Of a DNA stretch of 64,000 nt, positions 1 through 8,707 are shown piece after piece. Origin of the DNA: Mycobacterium sp. 852013-51886_SCH5428379 (GTDB lineage Bacteria; Actinomycetota; Actinomycetes; Mycobacteriales; Mycobacteriaceae); assembly GCF_001665575.1 (NCBI RefSeq), contig NZ_LZSU01000050.1, positions 1 through 64,000 on the forward strand. The letters are read 5' to 3'. Numbering within the stretch: the first letter of the stretch is position 1; each line of letters begins with the position of its first letter. Under the pieces are notes generated by a model. It saw only the letters and a program-made list of their open reading frames with translations, ran no database searches and was not told the DNA's origin. The position numbers and the translations under genes were made by a program.

Positions 1-972
1 CAAGACGGACCCGAGCCGGACGACACCGAACGGGCCCGCAAGCGCGGCGTGACCAAGCACAAACAGCGCGATGACCAAATGGTCGATCTGCGCGCGACGT
101 TGACCCCCGAAGCGTGGGCGGTGTGGGAGGTCATCTTCGCCAAGTACGCCGCGCCGGGGATGTGCAATCCCGACGACCCCGAACCCTGCACTTCGGGGAC
201 ACCGTCACAAGCCCAGATCGACAACGACCACCGCAGCCTGGCCCAGCGTCAACACGACGCGATGCTCGCCGTCGGGCGGATCGCGCTGATGAGCGGCGAG
301 CTCGGACACCTCAACGGGCTGCCGGTCTCGGTCATGATCCGCACCACTCTGCAGGACTTGGAGTCCCGCGCCGGGGTCGGCACCACCGGCGGCGGCACCG
401 TCATACCTATTGCCGACGTGATCCGCATGGCCGGCCACGCCAACCACTACCTCGCGGTGTTCGACGGTGCGACCGGATCGGCGCTGAACCTGTTCCGCGC
501 CAAACGCATCGCCTCCCCGGCGCAACGGATCATGCTCATCGCACGCGACGGCGGATGCACCAAACCGGGCTGCACCGTCGGCGCCTACGGCTGCCAAGCC
601 CATCACGTGGAGACCGATTGGTGCGACGGCGGCAACACCAATGTCGACGAACTCGGCCTGGCCTGTGGGCCCGACAACCGCAGCGTCGATCAGGACGGCG
701 GCTGGACCACCCACATGAACGACCACCGCGATGTCGAATGGACCCCGCCGACTGGATTGGGCACCGGCCAGGCGAGGGTCAACTACTACCACCGCCCCGA
801 ACGGCTGCTACGCACCCAGAGCGAACCGGAACATCCGGACCAGATCCCGAGCGCCACAACCGACTCCGCCGACGGCAGCAAGATCGACGACGCTGAATCG
901 GGTGCCCCACGACCGGCCGACGAACCCGGCGAACCCGGCGGACCCGCACCACCCGAAGACCAAGCGGCCTAA
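1..972 (+). CDS. DUF222/HNH endonuclease domain protein (13E12 type), 5'-truncated by window edge
   Basis: The frame is open from base 1, so only the C-terminal 323 residues are visible. An HNH-like core lies near residues 180-225 (numbered from base 1): a CTKPGC knuckle, then CQAHH about 13 residues on, then an Asn/Asp-containing stretch and a conserved Cys. This is the usual C-terminal layout of the mycobacterial 13E12 repeat family, in which DUF222 precedes HNH. The last 60 residues are Pro/Glu/Asp-rich low complexity. These proteins are multicopy and often border mobile DNA; their role is unknown beyond predicted nuclease activity. Nothing gene-like is seen in the 180 bases after its stop. 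Family assignment is firm, activity inferred. Confidence 0.85.
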   Translation, partial: QDGPEPDDTERARKRGVTKHKQRDDQMVDLRATLTPEAWAVWEVIFAKYAAPGMCNPDDPEPCTSGTPSQAQIDNDHRSLAQRQHDAMLAVGRIALMSGELGHLNGLPVSVMIRTTLQDLESRAGVGTTGGGTVIPIADVIRMAGHANHYLAVFDGATGSALNLFRAKRIASPAQRIMLIARDGGCTKPGCTVGAYGCQAHHVETDWCDGGNTNVDELGLACGPDNRSVDQDGGWTTHMNDHRDVEWTPPTGLGTGQARVNYYHRPERLLRTQSEPEHPDQIPSATTDSADGSKIDDAESGAPRPADEPGEPGGPAPPEDQAA

Positions 973-1155
973 AGGCCGCAGATCTCACACACCGGAACGC
1001 GACCGGAGAACGTCTGAAGCCATCAGGAATCATGGCCCAACTGCTCAACGGCACCGGCTTCTCGGCGATGAACACGCGCGCGGTTGGCGTACGCGCTGGC
1101 GTACCGAACGAAAGGGGCACCTCCCGAAACCTCCGGAAAGCGCCTCTGACCTGCG

Positions 1156-1197
1156 TCGGGCTGACAGGATTTGAACCTGCGACCACTTGAACCCCGG
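1156..1197 (-). pseudogene. 3' half of a tRNA-Pro gene (possible attachment-site relic)
   Basis: Read on the minus strand, the segment has the second half of an anticodon loop with GGG, the closing stem TCAAG, a short variable region, a full T-arm (GCAGGTTCAAATCCTGT) and the 3' acceptor strand CAGCCCG plus discriminator A. The D-arm and 5' acceptor half are missing: the bases at 1198-1240 do not pair as a tRNA 5' half. The breakpoint in the anticodon loop is where many tyrosine integrases recombine. CCA is not encoded. The proline identity rests on the GGG and on the general look of the T-arm. Confidence 0.7.
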
Positions 1198-1240
1198 GCC
1201 CCGGAACGGGTTGCGTCCAGCAGAGTGGCGCCTCTCTGTG

Positions 1241-2293
1241 TCAAGTAGTGGTGTTGGCGTCGCGGAGTAGTTGTCGGTAGACGGTGTCGGAAAGTCGTCT
1301 CTTGAGGCAGCGCATCGCTTCGCTGTGACTCTTGCCGTTGGCGCGTTTGCGCAGGTAGTAGGTACGTCCCGGGGTGTCTCGTCGGATCTGGGTGATGGCC
1401 ATGACGTGTAAGCAGTAATTGAGTTGGCGATCGCCGGCGCGCGAAAGCCGGTGCCGGACGACGTCTCCGGAGGACACTTCGATTGGGGCTGTGCCGGTGT
1501 AACTGGCGAACGCTGCAGGTGAGTCGAAGCGCTGGATCGAGCCGACTCTGGAGACAATCTTGGCGGCGGTGAGCGCCCCGATGCCGTGGAGCTCGGTCAG
1601 GGTAGTACCGCAGTCTTTCACCGCAATCTCGATGTCATGGACGGCCTTGTCGATTCTGCGGTCGAGTCCACGCAGTTCCGAGATCAGATCCGCGGCCAGT
1701 GCGCGTAGCGTCTTGCCAGCGGTGTCTCGTGGGCGCACGGTGCGTAGTAGCTCAGCGGCACGTTCGGCGTTCAGGTCGCGGCTGGCGCCGCCGGGAATGA
1801 GGTGGGTGAGAACGGTGTGAAGTCTGTTGATGGTTTGTGTTCGGGTCTTGACCAAGTCGTCGCGGTGTTCGACGAGCGCGCGTAAAGCCGTTGTAGCAGA
1901 ATCGATTTCGGCAGTGTTCAGAGAACTGGACGTATGAGCGGCGACGCCCACCGAAACGGCATCGGCTTCATCGCTTTTCCGACCGTGTCCTGTCGAGAGG
2001 AGCCTTACTCTGGCCGCGAGCTTTGCGGGGACGTCAAGGACGGTGATGCCGTCTTGACGCAGTCGAACGGTCAGTGGAGCTCCGAGACCGCTGGCGCCTT
2101 CTATCGCCCACGCGGTGTCGGGCCAGCGCCGGGCGAAGCGCAGTAGCGTTCGGTAGCCGTCTCGGCTGACCGGGACGCGGATTGTTGCCAGCGGTTGCAG
2201 CCGGACATCCACGGCTGCGGCGGTCCACGACCGCTTGTGTGGGTCGATCGCAATCATTACCGGCGGCGTGGACATGTTCGGGGTTGATGCCAT
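1241..2293 (-). CDS. IS110-family transposase (DEDD, intact)
   Basis: About 350 residues. The N-terminal RuvC-like DEDD domain shows its acidic residues in order: IDPHKRSW (first Asp), AIEGASG (Glu), and KSDEADA (final Asp pair near residue 110). A central helical region follows, then the C-terminal Transposase_20 domain beginning HGIGALTAAKIVSRVGSI, whose conserved Ser-containing TGTAPIEVSSG stretch is expected to supply the second half of the active site. The ATG at 2293 is preferred over the longer frame start at 2371 because AGAGGAA lies 5 bases upstream. No frameshift or stop interrupts it, so it may be active. Confidence 0.9.
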   Translation of the reverse strand: MASTPNMSTPPVMIAIDPHKRSWTAAAVDVRLQPLATIRVPVSRDGYRTLLRFARRWPDTAWAIEGASGLGAPLTVRLRQDGITVLDVPAKLAARVRLLSTGHGRKSDEADAVSVGVAAHTSSSLNTAEIDSATTALRALVEHRDDLVKTRTQTINRLHTVLTHLIPGGASRDLNAERAAELLRTVRPRDTAGKTLRALAADLISELRGLDRRIDKAVHDIEIAVKDCGTTLTELHGIGALTAAKIVSRVGSIQRFDSPAAFASYTGTAPIEVSSGDVVRHRLSRAGDRQLNYCLHVMAITQIRRDTPGRTYYLRKRANGKSHSEAMRCLKRRLSDTVYRQLLRDANTTT

Positions 2294-2510
2294 GTGTTTC
2301 CTCTGCTCGAATGGATTCGGTTGCGAGGAGGGCACACCAACTTTGGGTCGAACAAGCCTCTCTTCAGCCACTCCACGCCGTGGTGGTGGCGAACGGCCGG
2401 CAGGCCACTCTCGGAGTCAGCCCGAAGGCGACAGGTGTACGACGAGCCAGACCGATCACCACCACAGGGAGCATCGCTGCAGGCGGCGCATCCCCGCTCG
2501 AATTCAACAA
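2294..2510 (-). ncRNA. candidate IS110 bridge-RNA region
   Basis: This non-coding stretch lies directly 5' of the IS110 transposase, where IS110-group elements encode the bridge RNA that pairs with target and donor DNA. The length (about 217 nt) suits such an RNA. Small inverted matches are visible, for example CCACCACCACGG against CCGTGGTGGTGG near 2380, but I cannot fold it reliably. No convincing ORF was found. The call is positional. Confidence 0.35.
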
Positions 2511-3905
2511 GTTGGTGTACGAGTCGGACCTGATCAGCGGCACCGGCGTGTCGTAGCCGAGTGATCGAGGACCGTCCAAAGTCACTCGAGCAAAGGAACC
2601 ACGCGATGACCGCTGCCCACAATATCGACCTGCCTGCTGTGCTTGCCGAACGACTCACCACCACTCATCCCGAAGTGCTGCGCGAGCTGCTCGCCACGTT
2701 CATCCACACCCTGATGGGTGCCGAAGCTGACGCACTGTGCGGCGCCGGTTACGGTGAGCGTTCGGCGCGGCGCGCCAACTCCCGCAACGGTTACCGGCAC
2801 CGCGAATTCGACACCCGCGCAGGCACTCTGGATCTCGCGATCCCGAAGGTTGCGGCACGGCTCGTACTTCCCGGACTGGCTGCTGGAACGCCGCAAACGT
2901 GCCGAGCGGGCGCTGACGACCGTGGTCGCGACCTGCTACTTGCTCGGAGTCTCGACGCGGCGGATGGACAAGCTCGTCGAGACGTTGGGCATCACCAGCC
3001 TGTCGAAGTCGCAAGTCAGTGTGATGGCCAAGGAACTCGACACCGCCGTCGAAGCGTTCCGCACCCGGCCCTTGGACGCCGGCCCGTACACGTTCGTGGC
3101 CGCCGACGCCCTGGTGCTCAAGGTCCGCGAGCAGTGTCGGGTGGTCAACGTGCACGCCCTGATCGCCGTCGGGGTCAACAAGGAGGGCTACCGGGAGATC
3201 TTGGGCATCGACGTGTCCACCGCCGAGGACGGCGCCGGCTGGATGGCGTTCTGGCGGTAGCTGACCGCCCGATGGCCTGTCTGGAGTCAAACTCGTCACC
3301 AGTGACGCTCATGCCGGGCTGGTCGCGGCGATCGGCGCCACGCTGCCCGGGGCGGCCTGGCAGCGCTGCCGAACGCATGACACGACCAACCTGATGGCCA
3401 TCACTCCCAAGAGCTCGTGGCCGTGGGTGCGCACCCTGCTGCATTCGGTGTTCGATCAACCCGACACCGAATCCGTTGCCGCACAATATTACCGGACCAT
3501 CAACGCACTGGCCGACAAGCTCCCCAAGGTCGCCGACCACCTGGAAGCAGCCCGCCCGGACCTGCTGGCGTTCACGGCCCTTCCCAAGCAGATCTGGCGC
3601 CAGATCTGGTCGAACAATCCCCAGGAACGTCTCAACAAGGAAATCCGGCGACGCGCCGACGTCGTCGGCATCTTCCCCGACCGAAACGCGCTGATCCGGC
3701 TTGTCGGGGCCGTGCTGGCCGAACAACACGAAGAATGGGCCGAATCCCGGCGCTACCTCGGCCTCGACGTCCTGAGCAAATCACGCATAGTCAACGACAC
3801 CCAGACAGAACAGGAGGCCACCCCCGCGGCACTGACCGCCTGAATCACCACCACGAGGAATCACACGACGACGTCGTACACCACGTCCCTGGACTTGACT
3901 GATGG
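2511..3905 (+). mobile_element. degenerate IS256-family element (IS1081-like; boundaries approximate)
   Basis: The element holds a decayed IS256-type transposase. Flanking it are inverted matches of at least 10 bp: TGGTGTACGA at 2513-2522 and TCGTACACCA at 3874-3883, which may be part of the terminal inverted repeats. The match does not extend cleanly outward, so the exact ends and any target duplication cannot be read. Its left end abuts the IS110 non-coding end, so one element probably inserted beside or into the other. Confidence 0.5.
2606..3843 (+). pseudogene. IS256-family transposase, frameshifted (three lesions)
   Basis: The ORF opens at ATG 2606 behind AAAGGAA and reads as an IS256/IS1081-type transposase of about 410 residues in three frames. 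Lesions: one extra base near 2848, after LDLAIPK; a TAG stop at 3258-3260 replacing a sense codon after GWMAFWR; and an extra T at 3273, after which GVKLVTSDAHAGL resumes in the third frame. All three catalytic acidic residues survive: Asp in FVAADAL, Asp in VTSDAH, and Glu in NPQERLNKE. The three lesions sit inside conserved motifs, so programmed frameshifting is unlikely and it should be dead unless supplied in trans. Confidence 0.88.
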
Positions 3906-4186
3906 TAGCGGCGCTGAATCGACTGTCGCACACTGAAAGGAAGGCGTCGCCATGACCCGAACCACCGCCGCTGGTCAATCAGCTTATTGCCCTCGGTCAG
4001 CACGATTCGATCGGCCACGTCACCCGACGCGGCAGGGGCGCTGTAGGTTCGACGGCCTCATCCGACTCGACGAGCCCCGCAGTAGCCCCGCCCTCGAAAG
4101 GTGAGTCGGGCCGCACGAGGCGTGTTCGCCAAGCCCCTCATCGCGCCCATTGGCGCCGTGCGCGCCACGGTAGCGGTGCATCGCAG
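3844..4186. other. intergenic region after the IS256 element
   Basis: The first 60 bases are probably the right end of the IS256 element. A short ORF with a good ribosome-binding site follows (3952-4104). From 4105 to the DUF427 stop I see no gene, RNA or clear hairpin. Confidence 0.5.
3952..4104 (+). CDS. short ORF, 50 aa, possibly a truncated gene start
   Basis: The ATG is preceded by GAAAGGAAGG about 8 bases upstream, a strong Shine-Dalgarno sequence. The product begins MTRTTAAGQSAYCPRS and ends at TGA after 50 codons, Arg- and Pro-rich with no recognisable motif. It sits just outside the presumed IS256 right end, so it may be the original start of a gene whose body was lost in the rearrangement. 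It may equally be chance, since the composition is unremarkable for GC-rich DNA. Confidence 0.25.
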   Translation: MTRTTAAGQSAYCPRSARFDRPRHPTRQGRCRFDGLIRLDEPRSSPALER

Positions 4187-4870
4187 CTAGCCCGACCGGC
4201 CGGGCAGGTCGGCGACCATGTCGACCCGCTGCTCGTCGAAACTCAGGTGGTCGCGGATCGGCAGGCTCTCCGGCGGCGGGTCGGGATAGCTCCACGCGAC
4301 ATCGTGGTAGGTGGTGTCGCCCACGGTGGCCGACCAGTACGTCGCCCAGCCCTTGTAGTTGCAGTAGCTCTCGGTGTCGCTGCGGCGCAACAGATCCGTG
4401 CGCACGTGGTCGGGGTGGACGTACAACTTCGGCGCCAACGCGGTCTCGAAGACGGTGACCGTGTCCGCGGTGTCGACGAGCACGGTGGCGCCCACGCTGA
4501 CGCGTAACCGGCGCCCGCCGGGCAGACAGTCGACACGGTGATAGGGGTTCGGTGGATAGTGCACCAGCGGACGCCCCTCCTCGGACCAGGTGTCGACCGC
4601 GTCCCACGGCACGTACACATATCCGGGCGCCTCGGCGACCGGCTGCCGGGGCAGGTCGCCGACGACCTCCTCGGGGAACGCGTAGCTCAGTGGATGACCG
4701 CGGCGGTGTACCAGCAGCGCCGCCTCGGTGTCGATCACCGTTCTCGCGCCCGAGCGTGCCTGCACACGCCGCGGATGGGGTTCGACGAAGACGGCCTCCG
4801 CAGGTACGGGCGGATGGAAGCAGCCGGCGGGATCCGCGCTGAGCGGACCCCGGCCTGCCGTGAGCGTCAT
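4187..4870 (-). CDS. DUF427 protein (two DUF427 repeats)
   Basis: 227 residues with two copies of the DUF427 beta-barrel fold. The second copy (about residues 120-210) is the better one, with VFETALAPKLYVHPDHV, then YCNYKGWATYWS and the closing DVAWSYPDPPPE. The first (about 25-105) is more divergent but keeps a PWDAVDTWSEE segment. The ATG at 4870 is chosen over the longer frame start at 4945 because TAGTCT lies 7 bases before it and there is no Shine-Dalgarno, a leaderless pattern. The biochemical role of the family is not established. It is transcribed divergently from the WS/DGAT gene. Confidence 0.85.
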   Translation of the reverse strand: MTLTAGRGPLSADPAGCFHPPVPAEAVFVEPHPRRVQARSGARTVIDTEAALLVHRRGHPLSYAFPEEVVGDLPRQPVAEAPGYVYVPWDAVDTWSEEGRPLVHYPPNPYHRVDCLPGGRRLRVSVGATVLVDTADTVTVFETALAPKLYVHPDHVRTDLLRRSDTESYCNYKGWATYWSATVGDTTYHDVAWSYPDPPPESLPIRDHLSFDEQRVDMVADLPGRSG

Positions 4871-4965
4871 GAACCGAAGACTACGTCGATGCCGCGCCGA
4901 CCGGGGTGGGAAGATCACCGGAGTGGGGTACACGTGCTGCGGCAACGTCGAGTGATGGGGTGGTC

Positions 4966-6399
4966 GTGAAACGACTCAACGGTGTGGATGCGCTGATGCT
5001 CTACAGCGAGACGCCTGAGATCCACATGCACACCCTGAAGATCGGGGTGCTCGACCTCTCCGGTCTCGGCGACGGCTACAGCCGCGCCCTGTTCCGCGAG
5101 GTCGCGATGCCCCGCCTGCAGGCCCTCCCGCCGCTCCGCCGCCAACTCGTCGAGATCCCGGGGCGCGTCCACCACCCGATGTGGCGGCAGAACCCGACGA
5201 TCGACTTCGACCATCACGTGCGGTTCGTCGAGGTGCCCGCGCCCGGCGGCCGTCGGGAACTCGACGAGCTCATCGGCCGGATCGCGAGTACGCCACTGGA
5301 CCGTTCGCGGCCCCTCTGGGAGCTGTATGTGGTGGAAGGTCTGGCGGACAACAGGATCGGGGTGGTGCACAAGGTGCACCACGTCCTGGCCGACGGGGTG
5401 GCCTCGGCCAACCAGCTGGCCCGCGCGATCTCGCCGGCCGAGCCCGAGGAGGTCGGTGACCACGAATCGGCGGATGACCAGGGGCACGATCCGTTCACCC
5501 TGCTGCGCGCCGCCGGTGGCGACCACGTCCGGCAGATGCGCCGGCTGCCCGGTCTGCTGCGCCAGACCGCCGGGGGAGTCAATCAGGTGCGCCGGCGGTC
5601 CCGCGAGCGGGTCGCGGATCCGGATTTGGCCCGCAACTTCGCGCCGCCGCAGACGTTCCTCAACCACGTGGTCAGTCCGGTGCGCCGCTTCGCGTCGGCT
5701 CCGCTGGCGCTGTCCGACGCCAAAGACGTCGCTCGCCGCCTCGACGTCACCCTGAATGACATCGTGCTGGCGACCGCGGCGGGCGCGCTGCGGGAGTTGC
5801 TGCTGCGCTACGACGGCCACGCCGACGCCCCGCTGATCGCCGGTGTACCCGTGGCGTTCGACACTTCGCCGGACCGGTTGTCGGGCAACCACTTCAGCTA
5901 CATCACCCCGTCGATTCCCGTGCACCTCGCCGATCCCCTCGAACGGGTACGGGTCACGTCGGTCGCCACGTCGATCGCGAAGGAGAACCACCACCTGCTC
6001 GGACCGACGACCATTGCCTCCTGGTTGAACTACCTTCCGCCCCAGGTGGTCCCGAGCGTCTTCCGCCGGCAGGCGCGACGTATGGAGTCCAGCTTGATCA
6101 TGAACCTCACCATCTCGAACGTGCCGGGCCCGAAGACGCCGGGCCTCGTCTCCGGCGCGTCGGTCAGCGAGATCTACTCCGTCGGGCCGCTCGTGGTGGG
6201 GAGCGGCATGAACATCACCGTGTGGAGCTATGTCGACCAGCTGAGTATCTCGGTGCTCACCGACGACCGGACGCTGGACGATCCGCACGAGGCGACCGAC
6301 GCGATCGTGCGGGCGTTCGCCGAGATCCGCACGGCCGCAGGCGTGGACGGTCCGCTCACGGAGGTGTCCGGCGCGCTGCCGCTCGTCGGGACCGCGTGA
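4966..6399 (+). CDS. WS/DGAT-family O-acyltransferase (wax ester / triacylglycerol synthase)
   Basis: 477 residues, normal for the family. The acyl-CoA-dependent acyltransferase motif HHxxxDG is present as VHHVLADGV near residue 143, following PLDRSRPLWELYVVEGL. The C-terminal WES_acyltransf region has NLTISNVPGPKTP, which many family members carry before the conserved last beta strands. It should esterify diacylglycerol or fatty alcohols with acyl-CoA for storage lipid at the inner membrane face. GTG 4966 aligns the protein with the usual start (KRLNGVDALM); GTG 4960 is an alternative. It overlaps the next gene by one base, so the two are probably cotranscribed. Confidence 0.92.
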   Translation: MKRLNGVDALMLYSETPEIHMHTLKIGVLDLSGLGDGYSRALFREVAMPRLQALPPLRRQLVEIPGRVHHPMWRQNPTIDFDHHVRFVEVPAPGGRRELDELIGRIASTPLDRSRPLWELYVVEGLADNRIGVVHKVHHVLADGVASANQLARAISPAEPEEVGDHESADDQGHDPFTLLRAAGGDHVRQMRRLPGLLRQTAGGVNQVRRRSRERVADPDLARNFAPPQTFLNHVVSPVRRFASAPLALSDAKDVARRLDVTLNDIVLATAAGALRELLLRYDGHADAPLIAGVPVAFDTSPDRLSGNHFSYITPSIPVHLADPLERVRVTSVATSIAKENHHLLGPTTIASWLNYLPPQVVPSVFRRQARRMESSLIMNLTISNVPGPKTPGLVSGASVSEIYSVGPLVVGSGMNITVWSYVDQLSISVLTDDRTLDDPHEATDAIVRAFAEIRTAAGVDGPLTEVSGALPLVGTA

Positions 6400-7754
6400 T
6401 GGCCGCGGGGTTGGCGACCCGCCTGGCCGCGGTGGTCGGAACCGGTCATGTCATCGACGACCCGGACCTCGTGGCGGGCCGCAGCGTGGACTACACCGGC
6501 CGGTACCGCGGCCGCGGATCGCTGCTGGTGCGCCCCGCGTCGGCGGAGGAGGTCGTCGCGGTGCTGGCCGAATGTCGCGCCGCGGGCAGCCCTGTGACGG
6601 TGCAGGGTGGACGCACCTCCCTGGTGGCAGGCACCGTGCCCGAGCACGACGACGTTCTGCTCTCGACCGAGCGCATCTGCTTCCTCGATCCGGTCGACAC
6701 CGGCGAGCGTCGGATCCGCGCGGGCGCCGGAGCAACGCTGGCGGCGGTCCAGCGCACGGCGGCCGCCGACGGGCTCCTGTTCGGCGTCGATCTGGCGGCC
6801 CGCGATTCGGCCACGGTCGGCGGGATGGCGTCGACGAACGCTGGTGGGCTGCGCACTGTGCGCTACGGCAACATGGGCGAGCAGGTGCTGGGGTTGGAGG
6901 TGGTGCTGCCCGACGGCACCGTGCTGGTCCGGCACAGCGAGGTGCGTAGCGACAACACCGGCTACGACCTGGCGGCGCTGTTCGTCGGTGCGGAGGGCAC
7001 GCTCGGTGTCATCACCGCACTGGATCTGCGGCTGCACCCGGTGCCTGCGCATCGCGTCACGGCGGTGTGCGGCTTCACCGATCTGGACGCCCTGGTGGCC
7101 GCGGGCCGGGTCTTTCGCGACATCTCGCAGATCGCGGCGCTGGAACTCATCGACGCACGGGCGGCCGCTCTGGCCGCCGAGCACCTCGCCACCCCCGTCC
7201 CGGTCGGTGGGAACTGGCTCCTGCTGGTCGAACTGGCCGCGGACACCGATCCCACCGAGACGCTGGCCGCGGCGCTGGACGAGGTCGACGTCTGCGGCGA
7301 ACCGGCCGTCGGCGTCGACTCCGCCGCCGCGACCCGGTTGTGGCAGGTGCGCGAATCCGTGGCCGATGTCGTCGGATTGTTCGGCCCGCCTTTGAAATTC
7401 GACGTGTCCCTGCCGCTGTCGCGGATCGCCGCCTTCGCCCGTGACTCCGCTGCACTGGTCACGGAGCACGCCGCCGACGCGGTGCCGGTGTTGTTCGGGC
7501 ACATCGGGGAGGGCAATCTGCACCTGAACGTACTGCGGTGCTCACTCGATGCGGAGCAGGGGCTCTACGCGGCGATGATGGCGCTGATCGCCGACCACGG
7601 CGGCAACGTCAGTTCCGAGCACGGAGTCGGCACGCGCAAACGGGACTACCTGTCGATGTCGCGGACCGAGGCCGACATCGCCACCATGCGGGCGGTCAAG
7701 GCGACGCTGGACCCGGCGGGATACCTGAATCCCGCGGTGCTGTTCGGCAGCTGA
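6399..7754 (+). CDS. FAD-linked oxidase (GlcD / D-lactate dehydrogenase type)
   Basis: 451 residues. The N-terminal FAD_binding_4 domain (about 40-175) has VTVQGGRTSLVAG, the DSATVGGMASTNAGG pyrophosphate-binding loop, and FVGAEGTLGVIT. The C-terminal FAD-oxidase_C domain ends with LFGHIGEGNLHLNVL and NVSSEHGVGTRKRDYL. The family oxidises 2-hydroxy acids such as D-lactate, glycolate or 2-hydroxyglutarate; the substrate cannot be told from sequence. ATG overlaps the WS/DGAT stop as TGATG, so translational coupling is likely. It may handle a by-product of lipid turnover, which is only inferred. Confidence 0.88.
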   Translation: MAAGLATRLAAVVGTGHVIDDPDLVAGRSVDYTGRYRGRGSLLVRPASAEEVVAVLAECRAAGSPVTVQGGRTSLVAGTVPEHDDVLLSTERICFLDPVDTGERRIRAGAGATLAAVQRTAAADGLLFGVDLAARDSATVGGMASTNAGGLRTVRYGNMGEQVLGLEVVLPDGTVLVRHSEVRSDNTGYDLAALFVGAEGTLGVITALDLRLHPVPAHRVTAVCGFTDLDALVAAGRVFRDISQIAALELIDARAAALAAEHLATPVPVGGNWLLLVELAADTDPTETLAAALDEVDVCGEPAVGVDSAAATRLWQVRESVADVVGLFGPPLKFDVSLPLSRIAAFARDSAALVTEHAADAVPVLFGHIGEGNLHLNVLRCSLDAEQGLYAAMMALIADHGGNVSSEHGVGTRKRDYLSMSRTEADIATMRAVKATLDPAGYLNPAVLFGS

Positions 7755-7823
7755 GCCTCCTTTACAGATCGCGTCGATAGTGTCACGCTGGGGGTTGTCA
7801 GCCGATCGTGAACGGAGCCGCCT

Positions 7824-8393
7824 GTGCCGACTGTCTCGATGCCGAACCGGGCCCAAGGCCGCACCGCCCCGGACGCCGGAGCGGCGCTGCGGCTGCAGTA
7901 CCGGCTCGACGTCCTCGGCGCCGATGCGGGCGATGTGGTGCGGGCCGCGGGCGGGTGGCTGTTCGACCGCGCGCTGGCCGGATGGGCGGTCGGGGTATGG
8001 CTCATCGACACCCGCGACTTACGGGCACTGACGGTCCTGGGCGCGCGGGTGTATCCGTTCGTCGATGCACCGGCGCCGGCTGCGGAGGACGAGGTGGTCG
8101 CGGGTCTGGCGGTGGCCGGAGGGCTGGTCGCGACCGAGCATGCGGTCGGCGCCCTGGTTGCCGATGCGCTGCGCACCGGGTCGACCGAGGTCGTGTCCTG
8201 GGGTGAGCCGTGTCCGAAGCTCGGTGGGCGCTCCACCGTGGTGCGCTATCAACCGAGTGCGGCAGCGCGGGCTTTCAAGCGGCAGGCGCTGATCGCGTTG
8301 GGCGGTGCGGACCCGTCGGTCGAGACGGTGGAGATGCTGCGTTGTGGTGGCTACCGGCCACTCGATTCCGACCTGGTGACGACCGGGAACTAG
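7824..8393 (+). CDS. conserved actinobacterial hypothetical protein
   Basis: 189 residues, soluble, Ala/Val-rich, with no motif I recognise. The GTG start at 7824 has GGAG 6 bases upstream, and a TAGTGT hexamer about 45 bases upstream may be its -10. It contains a Trp/Gly-rich segment (GGWLFDRALAGWAVGVWLIDT) and a later GEPCPKLGGRSTVVRYQ stretch. Codon use matches the neighbours, so I take it as real. Its end overlaps the end of the convergent DUF2631 gene by four bases. Confidence 0.7.
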   Translation: MPTVSMPNRAQGRTAPDAGAALRLQYRLDVLGADAGDVVRAAGGWLFDRALAGWAVGVWLIDTRDLRALTVLGARVYPFVDAPAPAAEDEVVAGLAVAGGLVATEHAVGALVADALRTGSTEVVSWGEPCPKLGGRSTVVRYQPSAAARAFKRQALIALGGADPSVETVEMLRCGGYRPLDSDLVTTGN

Positions 8394-8641
8394 CGGGTCC
8401 AGCCGCGCTTGCGCAGCCACCAATCGCGGATCACCCAGCCGATGATCACCGCGGCGAACCCGATGAGGAACCAGTCCTCGACGCGCCCGACGTGATTGCC
8501 ACGCAGCATGGTCAGCAGGAAGAACGCGCCGAACAGGAGTGTTCCGTGGATGACCCGCGGGTTCTCCTTGCTCCAGCCCCAGTTCGCCGACGGCACGTCC
8601 TCGACGTCGACGCCGGTGTGTCGTTCCACCTCGGTACTTGC
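8390..8641 (-). CDS. DUF2631 membrane protein (Rv2876-like)
   Basis: 83 residues from GTG 8641, with GAGGAG 6 bases upstream; a longer frame from 8671 exists but lacks such a site. The N-terminal 40 residues are hydrophilic and include DVPSANWGWSKENPRV. Two hydrophobic segments follow (GTLLFGAFFLLTML and WFLIGFAAVIIGWVI), ending in a basic WWLRKRGW tail. DUF2631 proteins are small mycobacterial membrane proteins of unknown role. In M. tuberculosis the homologue lies next to mpt70; here that neighbourhood has been split by the photolyase and surface-protein genes. Confidence 0.8.
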   Translation of the reverse strand, partial: ASTEVERHTGVDVEDVPSANWGWSKENPRVIHGTLLFGAFFLLTMLRGNHVGRVEDWFLIGFAAVIIGWVIRDWWLRKRGWTR

Positions 8642-8707
8642 CACGGGGCGCTCCTCACGATCGGACGGCAACTCGGCTCATTCTGGCATACCCGTCACCG
8701 GCTCCGA

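Larger units (their letters stand above)
1200..2510 (-). mobile_element. IS110-family insertion sequence (boundaries approximate)
   Basis: A full-length DEDD transposase on the minus strand is followed within about 45 bases by the tRNA relic and preceded by about 220 bases of non-coding DNA. This layout, with almost no 3' flank and a longer 5' non-coding end, fits the IS110 group. IS110 elements lack long terminal inverted repeats, so the ends cannot be set by eye; the limits given are the tRNA fragment and the presumed start of the adjacent IS256 element. Confidence 0.6.

Noticed and set aside
2364..2585. 73-codon minus-strand ORF upstream of the IS110 transposase
   Set aside because: No motif or ribosome-binding site; it spans the junction of the two IS elements.
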